Part shown: piece after piece, positions 39,199-53,100 of the stretch
How the letters are laid out: every line of letters starts with the position of its first letter
How positions within the stretch are numbered: the stretch's first letter is position 1
Assembly (NCBI RefSeq): GCF_021155765.1
Contig: NC_060116.1
Span: forward strand, 4,154,001 to 4,218,000
Length of the DNA stretch: 64,000 bases
Direction of reading: 5' to 3'
Source: Diprion similis
Lineage: Eukaryota > Arthropoda > Insecta > Hymenoptera > Diprionidae
Notes under the pieces: model-generated
Told to the model about the DNA's origin: nothing
Database searches by the model: none
Seen by the model: only the letters and a program-made list of their open reading frames with translations
Translations under genes and position numbers: made by a program

Positions 39199-39230
39199 GA
39201 TTCAGAATTCAGCTCAAAAGGGGTATCCAA
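39199..39230 (+). other. Candidate 32-bp leader exon of THADA
   Basis: The segment is bordered by CTTTTTCCAG and a perfect GTAAGT donor and contains no ATG. It would splice to the acceptor at 39436, 20 bp before the THADA start codon. Position and splice-site quality are the only support. Confidence 0.35.
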
Positions 39231-39455
39231 GTAAGTCTGAGAAAATATAATATCGTTATTAAATTTTCGTTCGCGTAATGCATCAGAATTATAAATGTTT
39301 AGATCACTTATGTTTCTGTGATTTAATCAATCTGTGATTGTAATGTGATCTGTGTTCAGAAAAGATTTTAAAGTCATTTTTTTACACAATATAATGGCGA
39401 AGTGAATCATGTGTTTAATGATATGTTGATTTCAGATTCAGTGGTGTAATTTGCC

Positions 39456-42400
39456 ATGGATATCGAAAAAATTTTGATGGAATTAAAAGAAAGCAAAAGA
39501 GATGGAAGTCTACAAATTTTTAGAGTTAGTATTAGTTCGATGCCATTATGAAATGTGGGATCGAATTGACATTATATCATTCGTTTTTCTATTTTTTTTT
39601 TCTGATGTATAAATCACACAAATTGTTGATGTATTTAACCCTCACAAAAATGCATCATTTATCATTTTCATATTATGAGGTGTTAGGTGCATTGAAGGAT
39701 GAATGGCAAGAAAAATGATTCACTGTTGATTTGGAAATAAATGTTTTAAGCTCGAAATTGAATTAGTGTTTGTTCATTTCACTATTAATTTCACATTTTT
39801 TTTTCATTCTCATTTGTGTCAGCATAATGATAATTGTAAGTTAGACACTTGTTTCAAACATAATACATTTGATGTATCATACTTACATGTGCCAATTAGT
39901 GATGATAATAAATTAGCTTTCGTGTGTTTAGAAAAAAAATGTATCCGGGTCGAAAATAAATCTTCAAGCAAATTTATGAACACGAAATTTCCTCGTTCAA
40001 GGTAAAGATTTTGATATCTTTCCCAAAGACTTTTTTTTCTTACAGAAATTGATAACTTGCGGGTCAACTCCAATTTGTAAGCTGAAAGAAAAGGTACCAG
40101 ATAATCGAGCTATGTGGCAGCCGGTTTTAATGGAACTATTGGAAATTTTGGCAAACAATCGGGACTATGGCAAAGAGCAAATTTTACTTGTCTCTCATGC
40201 GTTCTTAGTGCTGCTTTATGAGCAATATGACATTGGTGAATTCAAAAGGGTTTTGCAAACTTATTTGCAATTGGATACAAATCCCTTACATTCCTTCAAT
40301 GCAGACTATGACATTGAAGATATAGATTTGTTCAAATTGCTAATTACCCATGGATACTTGCAAGTCAATCAGAAGTCGATTTATACTGGAGGAATATGTG
40401 AATTACCTTTTGAAGCATTGTATAAAAATTGTACACAATATACAAAATATACATACCTTGCTTACAAGGTATTATACGCATGGCTCCAGAGAACATCGCA
40501 GACTAATTTTTGGGAAAAGAATGATTTTATCTTTGAGAAAAAATTGGAAATCATCATCTTCTCCAATTGGAATAACTCGATAAAAGAAGTCAGCAAACAA
40601 AATTCTACCTCAATTTTCAATCAATATTTAAGAATAATGAACCAAAAGTACGAAGGATTCCTGCAGTTTCTATTTAAAGATTGCCTTGATAATATATCTT
40701 GGCTAAATGAGACTAAGTATGTCATTTTATCTGAGATATTTGACGTATGGGACAATATTAAAGTAATGGTCCAAGGAGATTTTATCTTACGTACGTTTAC
40801 ATGCTTGACAAAAAATTATTTGCGCAGTTCTGGTACTAGACTGTATAACATAATCTCAAATAAACTTGGTGAAACGCGATGGAAAGATGCTTTTGGATAT
40901 CCCATAAGCCATATGGTTCGTCAATGGGAATCTGGGCCACAGTAAGTTTCCTCAATAATCATTATTTAGTTTTGGTAACTGATATGGAACTAATTTTCAG
41001 AAAAAATGATCAAGCTCTTCATTGGCTTTGTACTCAATGGCTTGAGCCTACAGTCAAAAAGAACCCTACGATCTTATCATTTCTATGGGATCTGAGCAAA
41101 AATACACATAATATTCTCTTTCGGTCACATCTAGAAAGAATTTTTTCTCAAACTCGTAAACTACAGGGAGTTGGAACTGTACACACTTTAATTGATCACT
41201 GCGATGAATATTTGAGATTGAACAGCTTTGCGATACACTGCCAAAAGCTCATTTGTTTTCAAAATGACAATGTGGAAAATCATTTTCTCGTCATAAAGCA
41301 TTTTTTGTTCTATAATGCCACCTCTAATTCAACGTTTTTGAGACGTGGAATCATCAAATATTTTAAAATTTTTTTGTCCAACTTATTAAAATCTTGTTTT
41401 ACTCAGCAACATTATAATATTAATGTATTTCCTATTTTTTATTGGCTACACCAATTTTTTTTGGATTGTTTTGAGATCGGTTCGTGTTATCAACGGAAAG
41501 TATTGGGAGTAAAGTTGTACGAAATAATTTTATTTTATATGAACGAGAGAGAAATAAGCAATGAGTTAATCAACGATCCTCGACATAGAGATGATTTGAG
41601 AAATGGGTTCAAAATGAAACAACAGTTGGAAACGCTTGGTAAATGGACCTTTACAAATAAATTGAGTCTGTTGTGGCTGCTTAAACTGATATTGGATCCT
41701 GCAACTGATGTTAGAGAAATATCTGCCCAAATTATTTTAGAACATTTCCAAAGGAGTTCTTTAAATGATTCTGAGTTAAAGGTGATGTTCTTTGACTTCA
41801 TCCAAAATCGTGACTCCAGGTACTGAGACTCAAAATTTTTACAGATAATATTAGATACGGCAATAATGAAGTGCAACTCGTCTAAGTTCTATGAAACTGA
41901 AAGTGGTTCAACGCTTATTAAAATACTTTCAAAGTGGTGTCCGTTCCATGAAATAATTGCGATAAAAAAACGAGAATCGATGTTGCATGAACGTTGTGAA
42001 TTTTACAAGTCGTTGACGATGCACACGAAATACACTGAATATCTTTTACACGAAGCTCATAACCAACTGGCTCACATAAAACAAGATGTTCTAAGAGCTG
42101 CAATGCAAAATTCACCATTTCATGGTACTCTAACCGCGATATTGAATGTTGGCTTTCGAAATGACTTAGAAACAGAGTTGATCACCCCAGAGTTTGCTGA
42201 AAACTTATTGGAACTTTTAGAAGATGCTGTACAGTTTTTACTATCGTTACTGTCTTCAAAATCAAGTAACCATGGTAAGTGCATATCCATAAACGAGAAG
42301 ATTCAGAAATGTTTGCTGATTTTGTTTTATTGCCTTCTACAATGTAATTCGAAGTCTTCTGACCATCACGCATTAATTTGATGATACATAATCTAACAAA

Positions 42401-45400
42401 AATATTATGATTCCATATTGTATTGTTGCTTTGCAATTAGCACTGTTGTAAATAAGGATTATTTAACTAATTGATAATTTTATTTGGCAGATTTTTCATC
42501 TACTTTTGCAGAAATGGGATTAGCAATTGACACAACTGTAAAAGACAGTGAACTTTCCGATGACTATGACGATACCATCCTTTCACCAGCGCATCAGGTG
42601 GTTATTACTTGCATTTGGATATCACTGAAGGTAATACTGCCGTTATATGTCTAGTTTTTATTTGTTTACTCTTGGGTTCAAGTACGTTTTATTTTTTGTA
42701 CTAACTTGTAGGTACTGTGCGAATTAGCTAGTGAAATCGGGATGTTAACTTACTCATATAAGACAGTGGAACGTTCTGCAAATGTGATTACTTTGGTATT
42801 AACAAAATGTCGTCATAAAGGTGCCATCGAAGCTGCCGGTATAGCAATTGGTCATTTAACTAGGTATGTCAATAAAAAATATATTTTCTCGTGTAAACTA
42901 TGTTATTGTTACATTAAATGGAAATCTATACTTGTTTAAAATGATTTGATCTTCCTTTGTATGCCTACATCTACAGTGAATCTACAAAAAGTAATATTGT
43001 TTGTAGAAAATTGGTAAACGTGATAGAATACAGTATTTTACCAGAAGAATGGCTGACTAATTTAATATATGGTCACAAGAATAATCCAAATTTAACAAGA
43101 CGGAGCGCCGGTTTGGCGATAATGTTTCATCGAATTGTGGCAAATGATAATAGGCATGGTAAACCACTAGTACAGATTGCAATTAGAAGTTTACTAAATT
43201 TGTTGGAGGGAACACAAGAGGTTCCAGGAAATTGTCAAGGAAACCCGAATTGTACTGCATCAAAGGAGGATAAAAACGAGGTTTATCAAGACTTACCACG
43301 TGCAAAACAATTGCATTTTATTCAGAGACTAGTTTCCGACAGCGATTTGCATGCTCAAGTTGTTCCCTACTTGGAAAGAATCACTATGGAATGTTTCAAA
43401 AATCTTCAATCTCAAATATGGACTGTTAGGTGAGCAAATTATTACCATTACAAATTAAATAGAGTATGGTCATCGGTGAAAGAGCACATCAGTATTTATA
43501 TTTTTTTAGTCGCTTATTTTTACTGTACTGAACAACAACTCGATTGAATTTCATTCAGCTAATTATAAAAATAGACATTTTATTTCCACCGACTTTTAAA
43601 TGTACAGTCCATCCATAACGATTTTATCCTACAGTGTATTGAAGATAAAACACTTATGTGGAGTACACATACAGGTCATTTATAAGTACGAACATGACGT
43701 TATTAACTTTTCAGCAACTATTTAATTTTTTTATTCAGGAATGCCAGTCTTCAATTATTTGGCGCAATAGTTCCGAGGATATCTGGCCCGTGTAACGGGA
43801 GTCAAACGTTGGACTTTGGAAATGGTTACTCAGTAGATCATTTTATCACCCACTATCCAGAGTTAGCAAATCATGTACTTTCGGAGTTGAAAAATGCTGT
43901 TTCCTGGGACAATAATTTGGACAATACACTGAAGAGTCATTCAGCAATTGTACCGAGCATAATTCTTTTGTCCAGGATGTCTGCGGGTGGATCTGACTTG
44001 ATAGATTATTCATCAAAAACATACATTTCTAGTGTGAAGCAGAATCTAGAATTACTGTTCCGTAGTCCGATTGCTAATGTAAGAATCTTAGCAGCTAAAG
44101 CTTATGCCGCACTAGTTACATTTCCTGGGATAAGTCGAGAATGCCTCAAGTTGAAACAGGTTGTGGAAAAGATTCATCATCCAAATGATCTTCATGGTTA
44201 CATGTGTGCAATAAAATACGTCAGCGACAAATTGCAGATGGAAAGCAAAAGTATCAATCCACACTGTACTACTAATAAGCTTGATACTTATTATCAACAG
44301 CAGCATTCTCCACAATCCCAGACAAATTTTACGGCTGATGATCTCTCAATTCAAAACACTTTGTCCGAACACACAGTACCAAAAAATGCAGCACAGAGTT
44401 CGTCACGAATTTCTGCAATAAAGAAATCCTGGAATGATCTGTACCAAGGTGAAATGAAAATAAACTTATGTTATGTCGTTGAAGCAATGTCTTTACTGGC
44501 GTTTGAAGACTTAGAAAGTTACAATGATATTTTTTTATTCAATGAAATTGGACAGGATGTAGACCTTATCTTAAAATCAGAAAGCAATAAGCCAGGATTT
44601 AGTGAATTTATTGTCACATCAACTCGACTCTATGTAAACTACGTGAATCGTACACGTAACATTGACCACGAAAAATTAGTTAAAATTCTCAAATCGCAGT
44701 GCACTGATCAGAGCGTGACTCTTTTAAACAACTTGAAATACGACGTACCCATTCAATATATTGTTCTGAACAATATTCTGCAAGTGTTTCCTGATTGTAA
44801 CGAGGCTCTATTAGATGCAACGATTCGTTACTTAAGCGAATCTATTAGAAATTCTTCAATTTTCTCTACCATTCCAGTCAGAATTGGAGATGAACCAGCA
44901 GTGCTATGTTTTTCACAGTTCTCATTACATAATCATGAAGTTAAGAATAAGGTGCATCAATTAAAGCAGAAGATTAAAGAAGATAGAAAATATTGGAAGT
45001 TGGAATTATTTTGTCATTTTCTAATTAATACACTCGACTTTGACAGTGCCGCAATCAATGATTTAGAACTTTACTGCTTCGCCAAATCTGTTGACAGTGA
45101 TGAAATTGTCCGCAAAATAGCAATTGATTGTACATCGTGTTTGTTGTTGCATTTTCCAAAAATTGAAAATGGTAATAAATTAAAAATCCTAAGGCTGTAT
45201 TTAAATTTTCTGAAGGACGAGATATCAGACATAAGGGAATTAGCCAGATCTAATATTGCAAAATTCTTTGATAGTAATATTGCTGATCACCGTATACAGC
45301 TATTTGGTGAGACTCTGTATTATAAAATTTTAAATGAGATTATTATGAATAAGACTAAGCATGCTACTTTTTCGATATCTGAGATAGTCAATTTTTTTTT

Positions 45401-45758
45401 AGAGATCTTGACATTCATAAACTGTCCAAAAGATTTCAAAGTATTAGTTGAAAGTCCATTTGATCATGAAGATGAGGCAACGTTTGCAGAGGAAATGAAA
45501 CTTTTAAACATTATACATTTTAGTATTTCACATATACAGAAGAACCAATCGGTAGATAATTTAAACATAGGTGAAGATATTATTATGACAGACTCTTATA
45601 ATGTAATACGGACCAGAAATCATATTCAAAGTGATGTTAGTCCAGAGTATTCTGATCTGAAAACTATACTAGATCTCAATTACAATGATTGTATGGTAGC
45701 TAAAAGAAATCTTATTCACAAATCATGCAATTCAATTCTAGAATCAGAGAAGTGTTGA
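39456..45758 (+). CDS. THADA: THADA / Trm732-type protein (tRNA 2'-O-methylation cofactor)
   Basis: Large HEAT/armadillo-like helical-repeat protein of the THADA/Trm732 family (DUF2428). Yeast Trm732 works with the Trm7 methyltransferase at tRNA position 32; fly Thada is linked to SERCA and fat storage. Eight exons: 39456-39524, 40046-40941, 41001-41781, 41845-42274, 42491-42630, 42712-42863, 42977-43429, 43739-45758. Every phase agrees, giving 1646 residues. The diagnostic DUF2428 part is in the seventh and eighth exons: TRRSAGLAIMFHRIVAND near residue 865, then WTVRNASLQLFGAIVPRISG near 970. The rest is helical, rich in Leu/Ile, with no transmembrane span. The short first coding exon (23 residues) is the least certain part. 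AATAAA lies at 45795, 37 bp past the stop. Confidence 0.93.
39823..40001 (+). other. Possible cassette exon in THADA intron 1
   Basis: A 179-bp stretch open in the phase-0 frame for 59 codons, preceded by a pyrimidine-rich TTTGTGTCAG acceptor and followed by a GTAAAG donor. Its length is not a multiple of three: inclusion would make the next exon read AGA AAT TGA, an immediate stop. I therefore left it out of the coding model. It may be a poison exon, part of an alternative 5' leader, or chance. Confidence 0.3.
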
Positions 45759-47160
45759 AATTTCACAACAATGTATAAGAAATGGCAAGTTATAAATAAA
45801 TTTTAAAGAAAGAAAGCAAGAATGTCAATAATCAAAATTACACACTGTACTTCACCAATTATTTGACTCAAAAGAATGACAGCTTACATAATTTGAATGC
45901 TATCAAGGTATATCCTAAATGTAAAAGCATGATCGGTGCAAGTTAAACTGTACAAACGGACTAAAGATGTTAACGGAGTTGAATGAATGTTTTATTTGCA
46001 TTTTTATTAACATTTTTTATAGTAGAATTAATGTTTAATGAATCACCAAAAAACGGTGAATTGTAAATGGTGAATTAGTAATCTGTTTAGAGAGAAGTAG
46101 TTTGAAATATGCTTATCATGATCATGAAGAAGTAACTCACATGCAACTGATATAAATGCACAATGTTAAGATTTCTTGGCTTATCATTTATTATAAATAA
46201 AATGCTTTTTTTTACACAACGATGCATTTTGCACATTCAGTATGCTCTGCAAATAAGAAATATTGTAACTAGCATATAGATTAAGAAATACAAACTTTAT
46301 GATACTTAATTATTGTAGATATCATTTTTTACTTATCTCAACAATCACTCTAAACTAAAGTGACTTGGCGTCAAGTCCTAAAGTTAAAAATTGCTGTGTA
46401 ATATAGTTATACAGAGTAATTCGCAGAGTAGGCCAAGTAAAGATAACAGGGAAAAAATAGCAGAAACGTGCAGATTACTAGTTTCTTTGTGTTACGAAAT
46501 GTTTATGAAATGTCGGCAATAAACCGTTTCCAAATATAATTCGTACGTCGCACCCGTAAACGCAACTTCAACTGCATCTGACCCTTAAAATTTAACATCT
46601 TATACAAAATGATAAATGTCTACAACATGTTGCAGATTACTCTGCACAACTACATCGTGATTACATATACCTATTTTTATATATTGGCTTGATCAATACA
46701 GCCTAACCTACTCATACGAATTAGTTATAAATGATATCGTGATTCCAGAATTTTCTAGGTAAAAGTGATTTTACTTCATAATGATTTTACCTGTTACCTG
46801 ACTGTTGCAGGTTGATTATTTTCGTTTCATATTCAGACAGAACAGCTAAATACCATTATCCAATAAAATTTTTCTCTGTTACACCTTTTTTGTTTCAATA
46901 CTTTTTTTTTTTTTTTCTTTTCTTTACAAATTGAAGATTGTGACCATTTTATTTTTATATTACAATTGGCCTTCTTATACATATACAAATATCTTGATAA
47001 TGGTAGTAACTAAACTGTCAGAAAAGAATGACAGTCCTGTGTTGGCTATCAAGTGATCAATTGATTATGATTTTTACTAATTTTTTAAATATGACATAAT
47101 TATGTTGCATCAAGTTTGAGTTTAATGTAATAATTTGTTATTTTTGTCAGTGCTCATTTG
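45759..47160. other. Convergent 3' UTR region of THADA and CoREST
   Basis: No open frame or splice-supported exon. A THADA AATAAA is at 45795-45800. Several T-rich and A-rich tracts are present, including a poly(T) run near 46901. The CoREST 3' UTR occupies an unknown part. Confidence 0.55.
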
Positions 47161-50100
47161 CTATTTAGTCGTTTGTCCTGGCGTGACAGTAGCTTTTGCT
47201 TTTTGAGACGTCTCCGCATTTTCACTATTCTGCACTTGATCGACCTCCATCTGAAAATTGAATAATAAACATTTCATTAACATTCACATGACGACAACGA
47301 GGTACGAATGAAGGAATACAGCGGAATATTTCTATCTCAAACCTTTTCGTCCTTTTCATCATCGATTAAGATGGGTCCGTTTTCTGCCTCATATTCTTTT
47401 AGAACTGCATCCAAATTATATCTTCGTCGATAATTAACAAAGAAGGATCTTAGGTGGGCTTCTGTCTTAGTACCAATCACGTCGGCGATAGCAGAAAAGT
47501 CTTTTCCATATTTCCTAACTCCTTGAACAGCTAGTAACAATTCGTCATTTGTCCAACGTGCATTAATACGACTGGAAACTTCCGGTGGTCGTAAGTCATC
47601 GATACCATCAGTTGTCTTCCGTTTGAGAGCACTTACTTGCTGTTTGTTCGATTGTATCTATCAGAAAAACAGAAAATCAGTTTTATATATGATATTATTC
47701 AAATGTTAAAAACTGAAGGTAAAAAGGGTAATAGTGAGTACGTTTGTGCATATGTATAATATCAAAGGCTGATACGAGTAAATGAAGGCTGTTTTTAGGA
47801 ATTTGTTTGCCTAATTAGATAAACACAAAATATGTACCGTAAGTCCTAATTGACTAATTTATTTTGAGTAGCAATATAGATATCTGGATGATAGAGGACT
47901 ACTTTGTGTTTACAGGCACGGAATATACGGAATAAAATGACTAAAGCATTCAAAACAACCAATTGGGGATCTATTCAGTGCAGTATAATAAATATATAAG
48001 TAAGTAGGTATCAACGAAATAGCATATTGATAAACTATTTAATCGTACACAAGTAAAAGTGTTTACAATATCTGTCTCAAACTTTGCAATTAATGTAGTA
48101 TATCAGTTGGTATGCAAGAACATAAGAATGCTTAGCAATGAAGAGAACATTGGTTATGAAAACATGCAACAAGCAATAGTTATGACTGGTTTGTTACTTT
48201 CTTGGAGAAAAACACATATCATTCAAAATTTCGATGCAATATGCATATGGGTAAATGATATAGGTGTAACGCTCAGGGGATATAAGAAATTAAAAGGTTA
48301 AAAGTAACTAAAGAACTGTAGTTAATTTAAAAGCTTATAAAAATGTATCCACACGATGGGGCTTTGGTTTTGTTTTGTCTTGCTATTTAATTCCTGTTTT
48401 TTAAATTTTATTTATAACGTACTTGGCGTTTCAGGCTAACAATTTCGGTGTCAATGGCTTGCAGACTGTTGTTTGCCTGGTTTGGCTGGCCAGCTAATGC
48501 TGCTAGATCGTCATGATTGACGACCAATCCTCGTGGTGGTTTTCTTTTGTTCGAACGACCTGGCACAGAGCTCAGGGGCCTGGCAACTCCAGTACGCCTA
48601 GACGATGGAGAAATGTAACTATTGTATCCCGAGTAAGATTTCATTCTGCTTTATGACCACAGAATCATGTTTTTTCCCCTCTTTTTGCCTCTCTGCCAAT
48701 TTTTAATTGAAATATTTATAAGGTTTCTATCCGTTTCCTGTTCTAAGTTTCTCAGCGTGAGATTACAGGGTACAGAATGGGTAGTAAAGTTCAGAATGAC
48801 ATGATACTTGGAAAATGGATCTGAGAAATGGAATGAAGCTTGAAAAATGAAAATGAGTGATACTGCTAATGTCGTTTCAATTCTCATTTGGATTGTATGG
48901 CTTCGATGTGGATTACAGTATATTTGCATCTAGCTGCGATAAGCAACGGTGCTATCCAGATTGATTTTAATTCGTTAATTACAAGAATAAAAACAATAAT
49001 AAACTATCCGCGATACACAGTGAAATGTCGTTTCAATCATATTTTTTATAATTATTTGACGTTTTAGTTCACTGACCTCCAGTGCAGATAGCAGCTATGA
49101 CACGCATGTCCCTTGGGCGTTGTACGAACGCTATGACAAGCGACACCGCAGTTGCTACACGCCCCCTACAAAATACAATAACCCTTTTAAAACAAATTTG
49201 GAACAGATTCCCATCATAAAATTTCGAAAATTGCATTCGATAATCAGACTGTACAAATAGATGTTTTTGAGAGAAAACTTGAACCGATACGAAAATTTTA
49301 GATTATAAATACAAGATTTTTTCGGCTTAACAATGCTTACGTTACGAGGAAATATCACTGCATTGCAGTGTTAGTCGATATCAAACAGAGTAAGATGTTG
49401 TTCCATATAGAATCACTAAATTAAATTGATATCTCTGTCCATTTGATATACTGAGACTATGGAGAGATTGAAGATTCAATGATTGTAATTGTGTTGATTT
49501 TAAAAGCAGTGTATTTGAGAAATTTCTGGTTCTTCTCTTATGAAATAATATGAGATTTTCCAACAATTATCAGCATACCTAATAACGAATAAGAGCGATA
49601 TTTAATGTCAATATACTCATCAAATAATACAAAATCCAGTGTGTTTAGAATCTGACGCCCTTCAGCTACGTATGTGGACATAATCGATTAAGAAATTTCA
49701 ATCTTTTTCACTCAAATGACTTCCGTAATTCAATTACTATGGATGAAGGAATTGGAAAAAAAAAATTATTTTTGTATTACAAAGTCTTGATAATGATTAT
49801 ACTTGGTAAAACGATGTCCGTTGAATGTTTCGTGAAATGAATTTTGTAACAGATGCAAATTTTTTAACTGGGTTCAGAGAGTTAAATACTTTGCAGAAAC
49901 TACAGGGTTTTGACAGAAGACCGTATTTTCCTGGGGTCCGCGTACAAGTGTCAAAGTCCTGGGAATGTATAGTAAATATCGCTTTGCAGAAAAAGCAAAA
50001 AGCTTGCGGCCTTCTAGATGGCTAACAGTTCGTCTGATATAAGAATCCATTTTTTTAGGTATGCTTATAATTGTGAAAAATTCTGACATATTCATTTGCT

Positions 50101-53100
50101 GGGAATATGATCCGTTGTCTGTTCCAAGTTTGAAAATAATAAAAATGAAGCCTGTGATTTGAAGCAAGCTATGAAAATTTCGTTTACTCGCGTTCTTTAG
50201 ACGGGGTTAATACTTGATAGAATGCAAACTGTAGGATCAATATGAATAGGGTAGATATAAAATTTCGGTAGGACTACTGTGGAATATACGAAGCGAACTA
50301 GCCTACTCAAGTGGGGTAAGGCTAGGTTGGGTACCTGAACCTGAGGCATGTTTTCCGAGTCGGACGAGGCCTTGGCATCACCGCCTTGGCTCCCCTGCAC
50401 AGCTTGGTTTTTTCCACGACGTATTCCGCGGTGGATCGTCCACTTCTAGAACGTTCCACATTCGTTCACACTATAGCCTAACTTTAATTTAATCTTTATG
50501 CAACGAAAAGATGGCCTAAATTCTCAAGTTTAAAATGACATTTCACAACAAGTCATATGGGATATGCAAAGTGAAGGATTAAATTTAATTCGACTAAAAA
50601 ATGTATCAAATAAAATTATTGTCAAATTTTTTTATGTCTCGTTATTATGAAGTTTTTTTAACTCCACAAATATTATTATTTCTGATCACAGTATCTCTAT
50701 AATGGCAATCACAATTGGATACTTTTTCTAGCCAACTTCAGGACCGATGTAGTACATGTAGCTATAATTAATGAACTAGGTTGATCTTCGTTGGTTCAAC
50801 AGAATTTATCGAAAGATGATTGATAATACCATGCAGAAGCCAATAACTACATTGCATTCCATGTACTGAACATGACTTTCGCTCAATTTTCGAAATAGCA
50901 ATACACAATGACCTATTATTAAAGCTGATACCATCTTTTCGCAATTTTTACTTTTTAAATTGGATAATTATATTTAGTTTGTTCAGTTTCCTCTTCTACC
51001 ACATTCATTTCTCTATATTATACTTTTAAAATGTTATCGTGTGGTGGATACATTTTTATTATCATTAATATATAAGTTAGTAGAGTGATCCAATAACCAT
51101 TTTCGAACTCGTTTAAAATGCAATGGAGAAGAAAAAAAATGTATGATAGAAGAGATAAGGTTGCGGAAAAAGTCAAAACACATATATAGCGCATCGCACT
51201 TTATCCATAGATAAAATTATAGGTATGTATAAACTTATCGAACCAGACTGTAGCCCACTATATGTATATGCGCGAAAACATTTGTGCGGCAAATTGCTCC
51301 AAACAAAACAGAATGTTTTGTAGGAAACAATAGTAGTTTAAAGTTCTCAAGTAAATCGAATAAAAAAAAAACCAATTCATATCGTATTTTTTGAATGAGC
51401 CCATGAAATAAACCTGATACATTTCATCAGTAGAACAATAGTATGAACCCTGCAGCAAACGAAATGATAACAGATCGTGATGTATACTGATGTATACATC
51501 TTTGCTATTTCAATCATTTGACAATATTAATAGGCGGCGAAAAAATTATCTTTAAGGAAGCTTCCAATATTAAATTCCACATAAAAAGTTACAGACATGC
51601 GTTAATAGATCAGGCGAGCTATTGCAAAGTTAGATTTCTCTTAGTTCCGAAATGCTAGATCAATATTTAGATTCAGAATTGAGATGTTTTCTAATAGAGT
51701 TACGATGGTCGGCAAAAACGTCATTTTCTTTTAGCAACATTCTATAGACTATTGTTGAGATAATAGCAGAATTTTGTACGGTATTTCAAATGGTAGTTCA
51801 AATGAAAAAAAAATTATTATCTAACATTATTTCTGATAATTTTCTAAACAGTAACACGTAATATGAGATCAACATAATTTCAATACTTAGGCAGTATCAT
51901 TCAATGGATACTGAATAATAAATTAGAATCGAATACTGGTCACACATGCATAAGATACTTGGATCAATAAAATAATTGAAAAAGAGGCAACTTACTTTAT
52001 CCTCTGACTCACTATCGGTATTGGAACCAAGCTCGCTTCCATTTTCACTACCGTTTTCACCTTCTTTTCCCCCGCTATTTAATTTTCGAGCTTGTCTATC
52101 CATCAACGACGTTCTAGTTCTCGTTTTCTTCCAACTATAGTAATACTTCACGAGACTTGCAATAGACTTGTCTGGAAGCTAATAATATGAAGTTTTATTA
52201 GCATTATATTCATTGGGTACAAAACATTGATGAATAATTAACAAGTGAAACAGTGAAAAGTCAATTATTAAAACCTCTTCACCTAATGTATCCCTTAAAT
52301 TCATGTTGTCTGGTTTAAAACAGAGCTAAAATAGATATTTATTGAAAGTCATTTGAATGATATAAAGTAAATGCGTCACCAGCATAAATTTTACTAGAAG
52401 CAAAATTGAACGTATAATCTAGTAACTAAATTATAATGTGTACATACCATTTGACGAATACGATGAAAACTTTTTCCGTGAAATTGAAAGGCTTGTTCAA
52501 ACAAAACTTTATCTTCGACGGTCCATTCATCAGGGAAAGGTGTGAAATTCGCCAAGTCCAGAACAGCTCGCTCTAAATTATGTTTATGCCAAAAAAGCAT
52601 TCCTAAAGCTTGTTCTCCGTTATAGCCGTATTTTTCTTTCGCCAATATAATGTATTCATCCACTGCGAATAAAACATCGATTCATGAAGTTATGCAAAAA
52701 ATTACAATCTCTTAAAATGTAAGAAATACCATTGCAATGAGCTGAATCAGAGCTAACAATCACTCGTTTTAAATGACCAATTATATTAAGTAATTATACA
52801 AGAAAGAATTTTGGAAATCTGATCTAATTTACTGAAAGCGATGCATTCTTTTAGAAACAAAGAAATAAAATTCTTGTGGCTTGATCGACTGTATTGTGTT
52901 AAAAGAATTTCTTTGAGGATATAGTTTTAGGTTTTTAATAAACATTTCCTTAGTTTTCCAGTAATGGAATAATATTCAAGTTTCCTGGCTTTTAAGGTCA
53001 CTAATCAACTTTAAGAGGATGCTATAGTTATATATGACGTTAACGTTACTTACTTTTAGAACTATCGAAACCTACGCATCACTTCTACATACAAGGCCGA

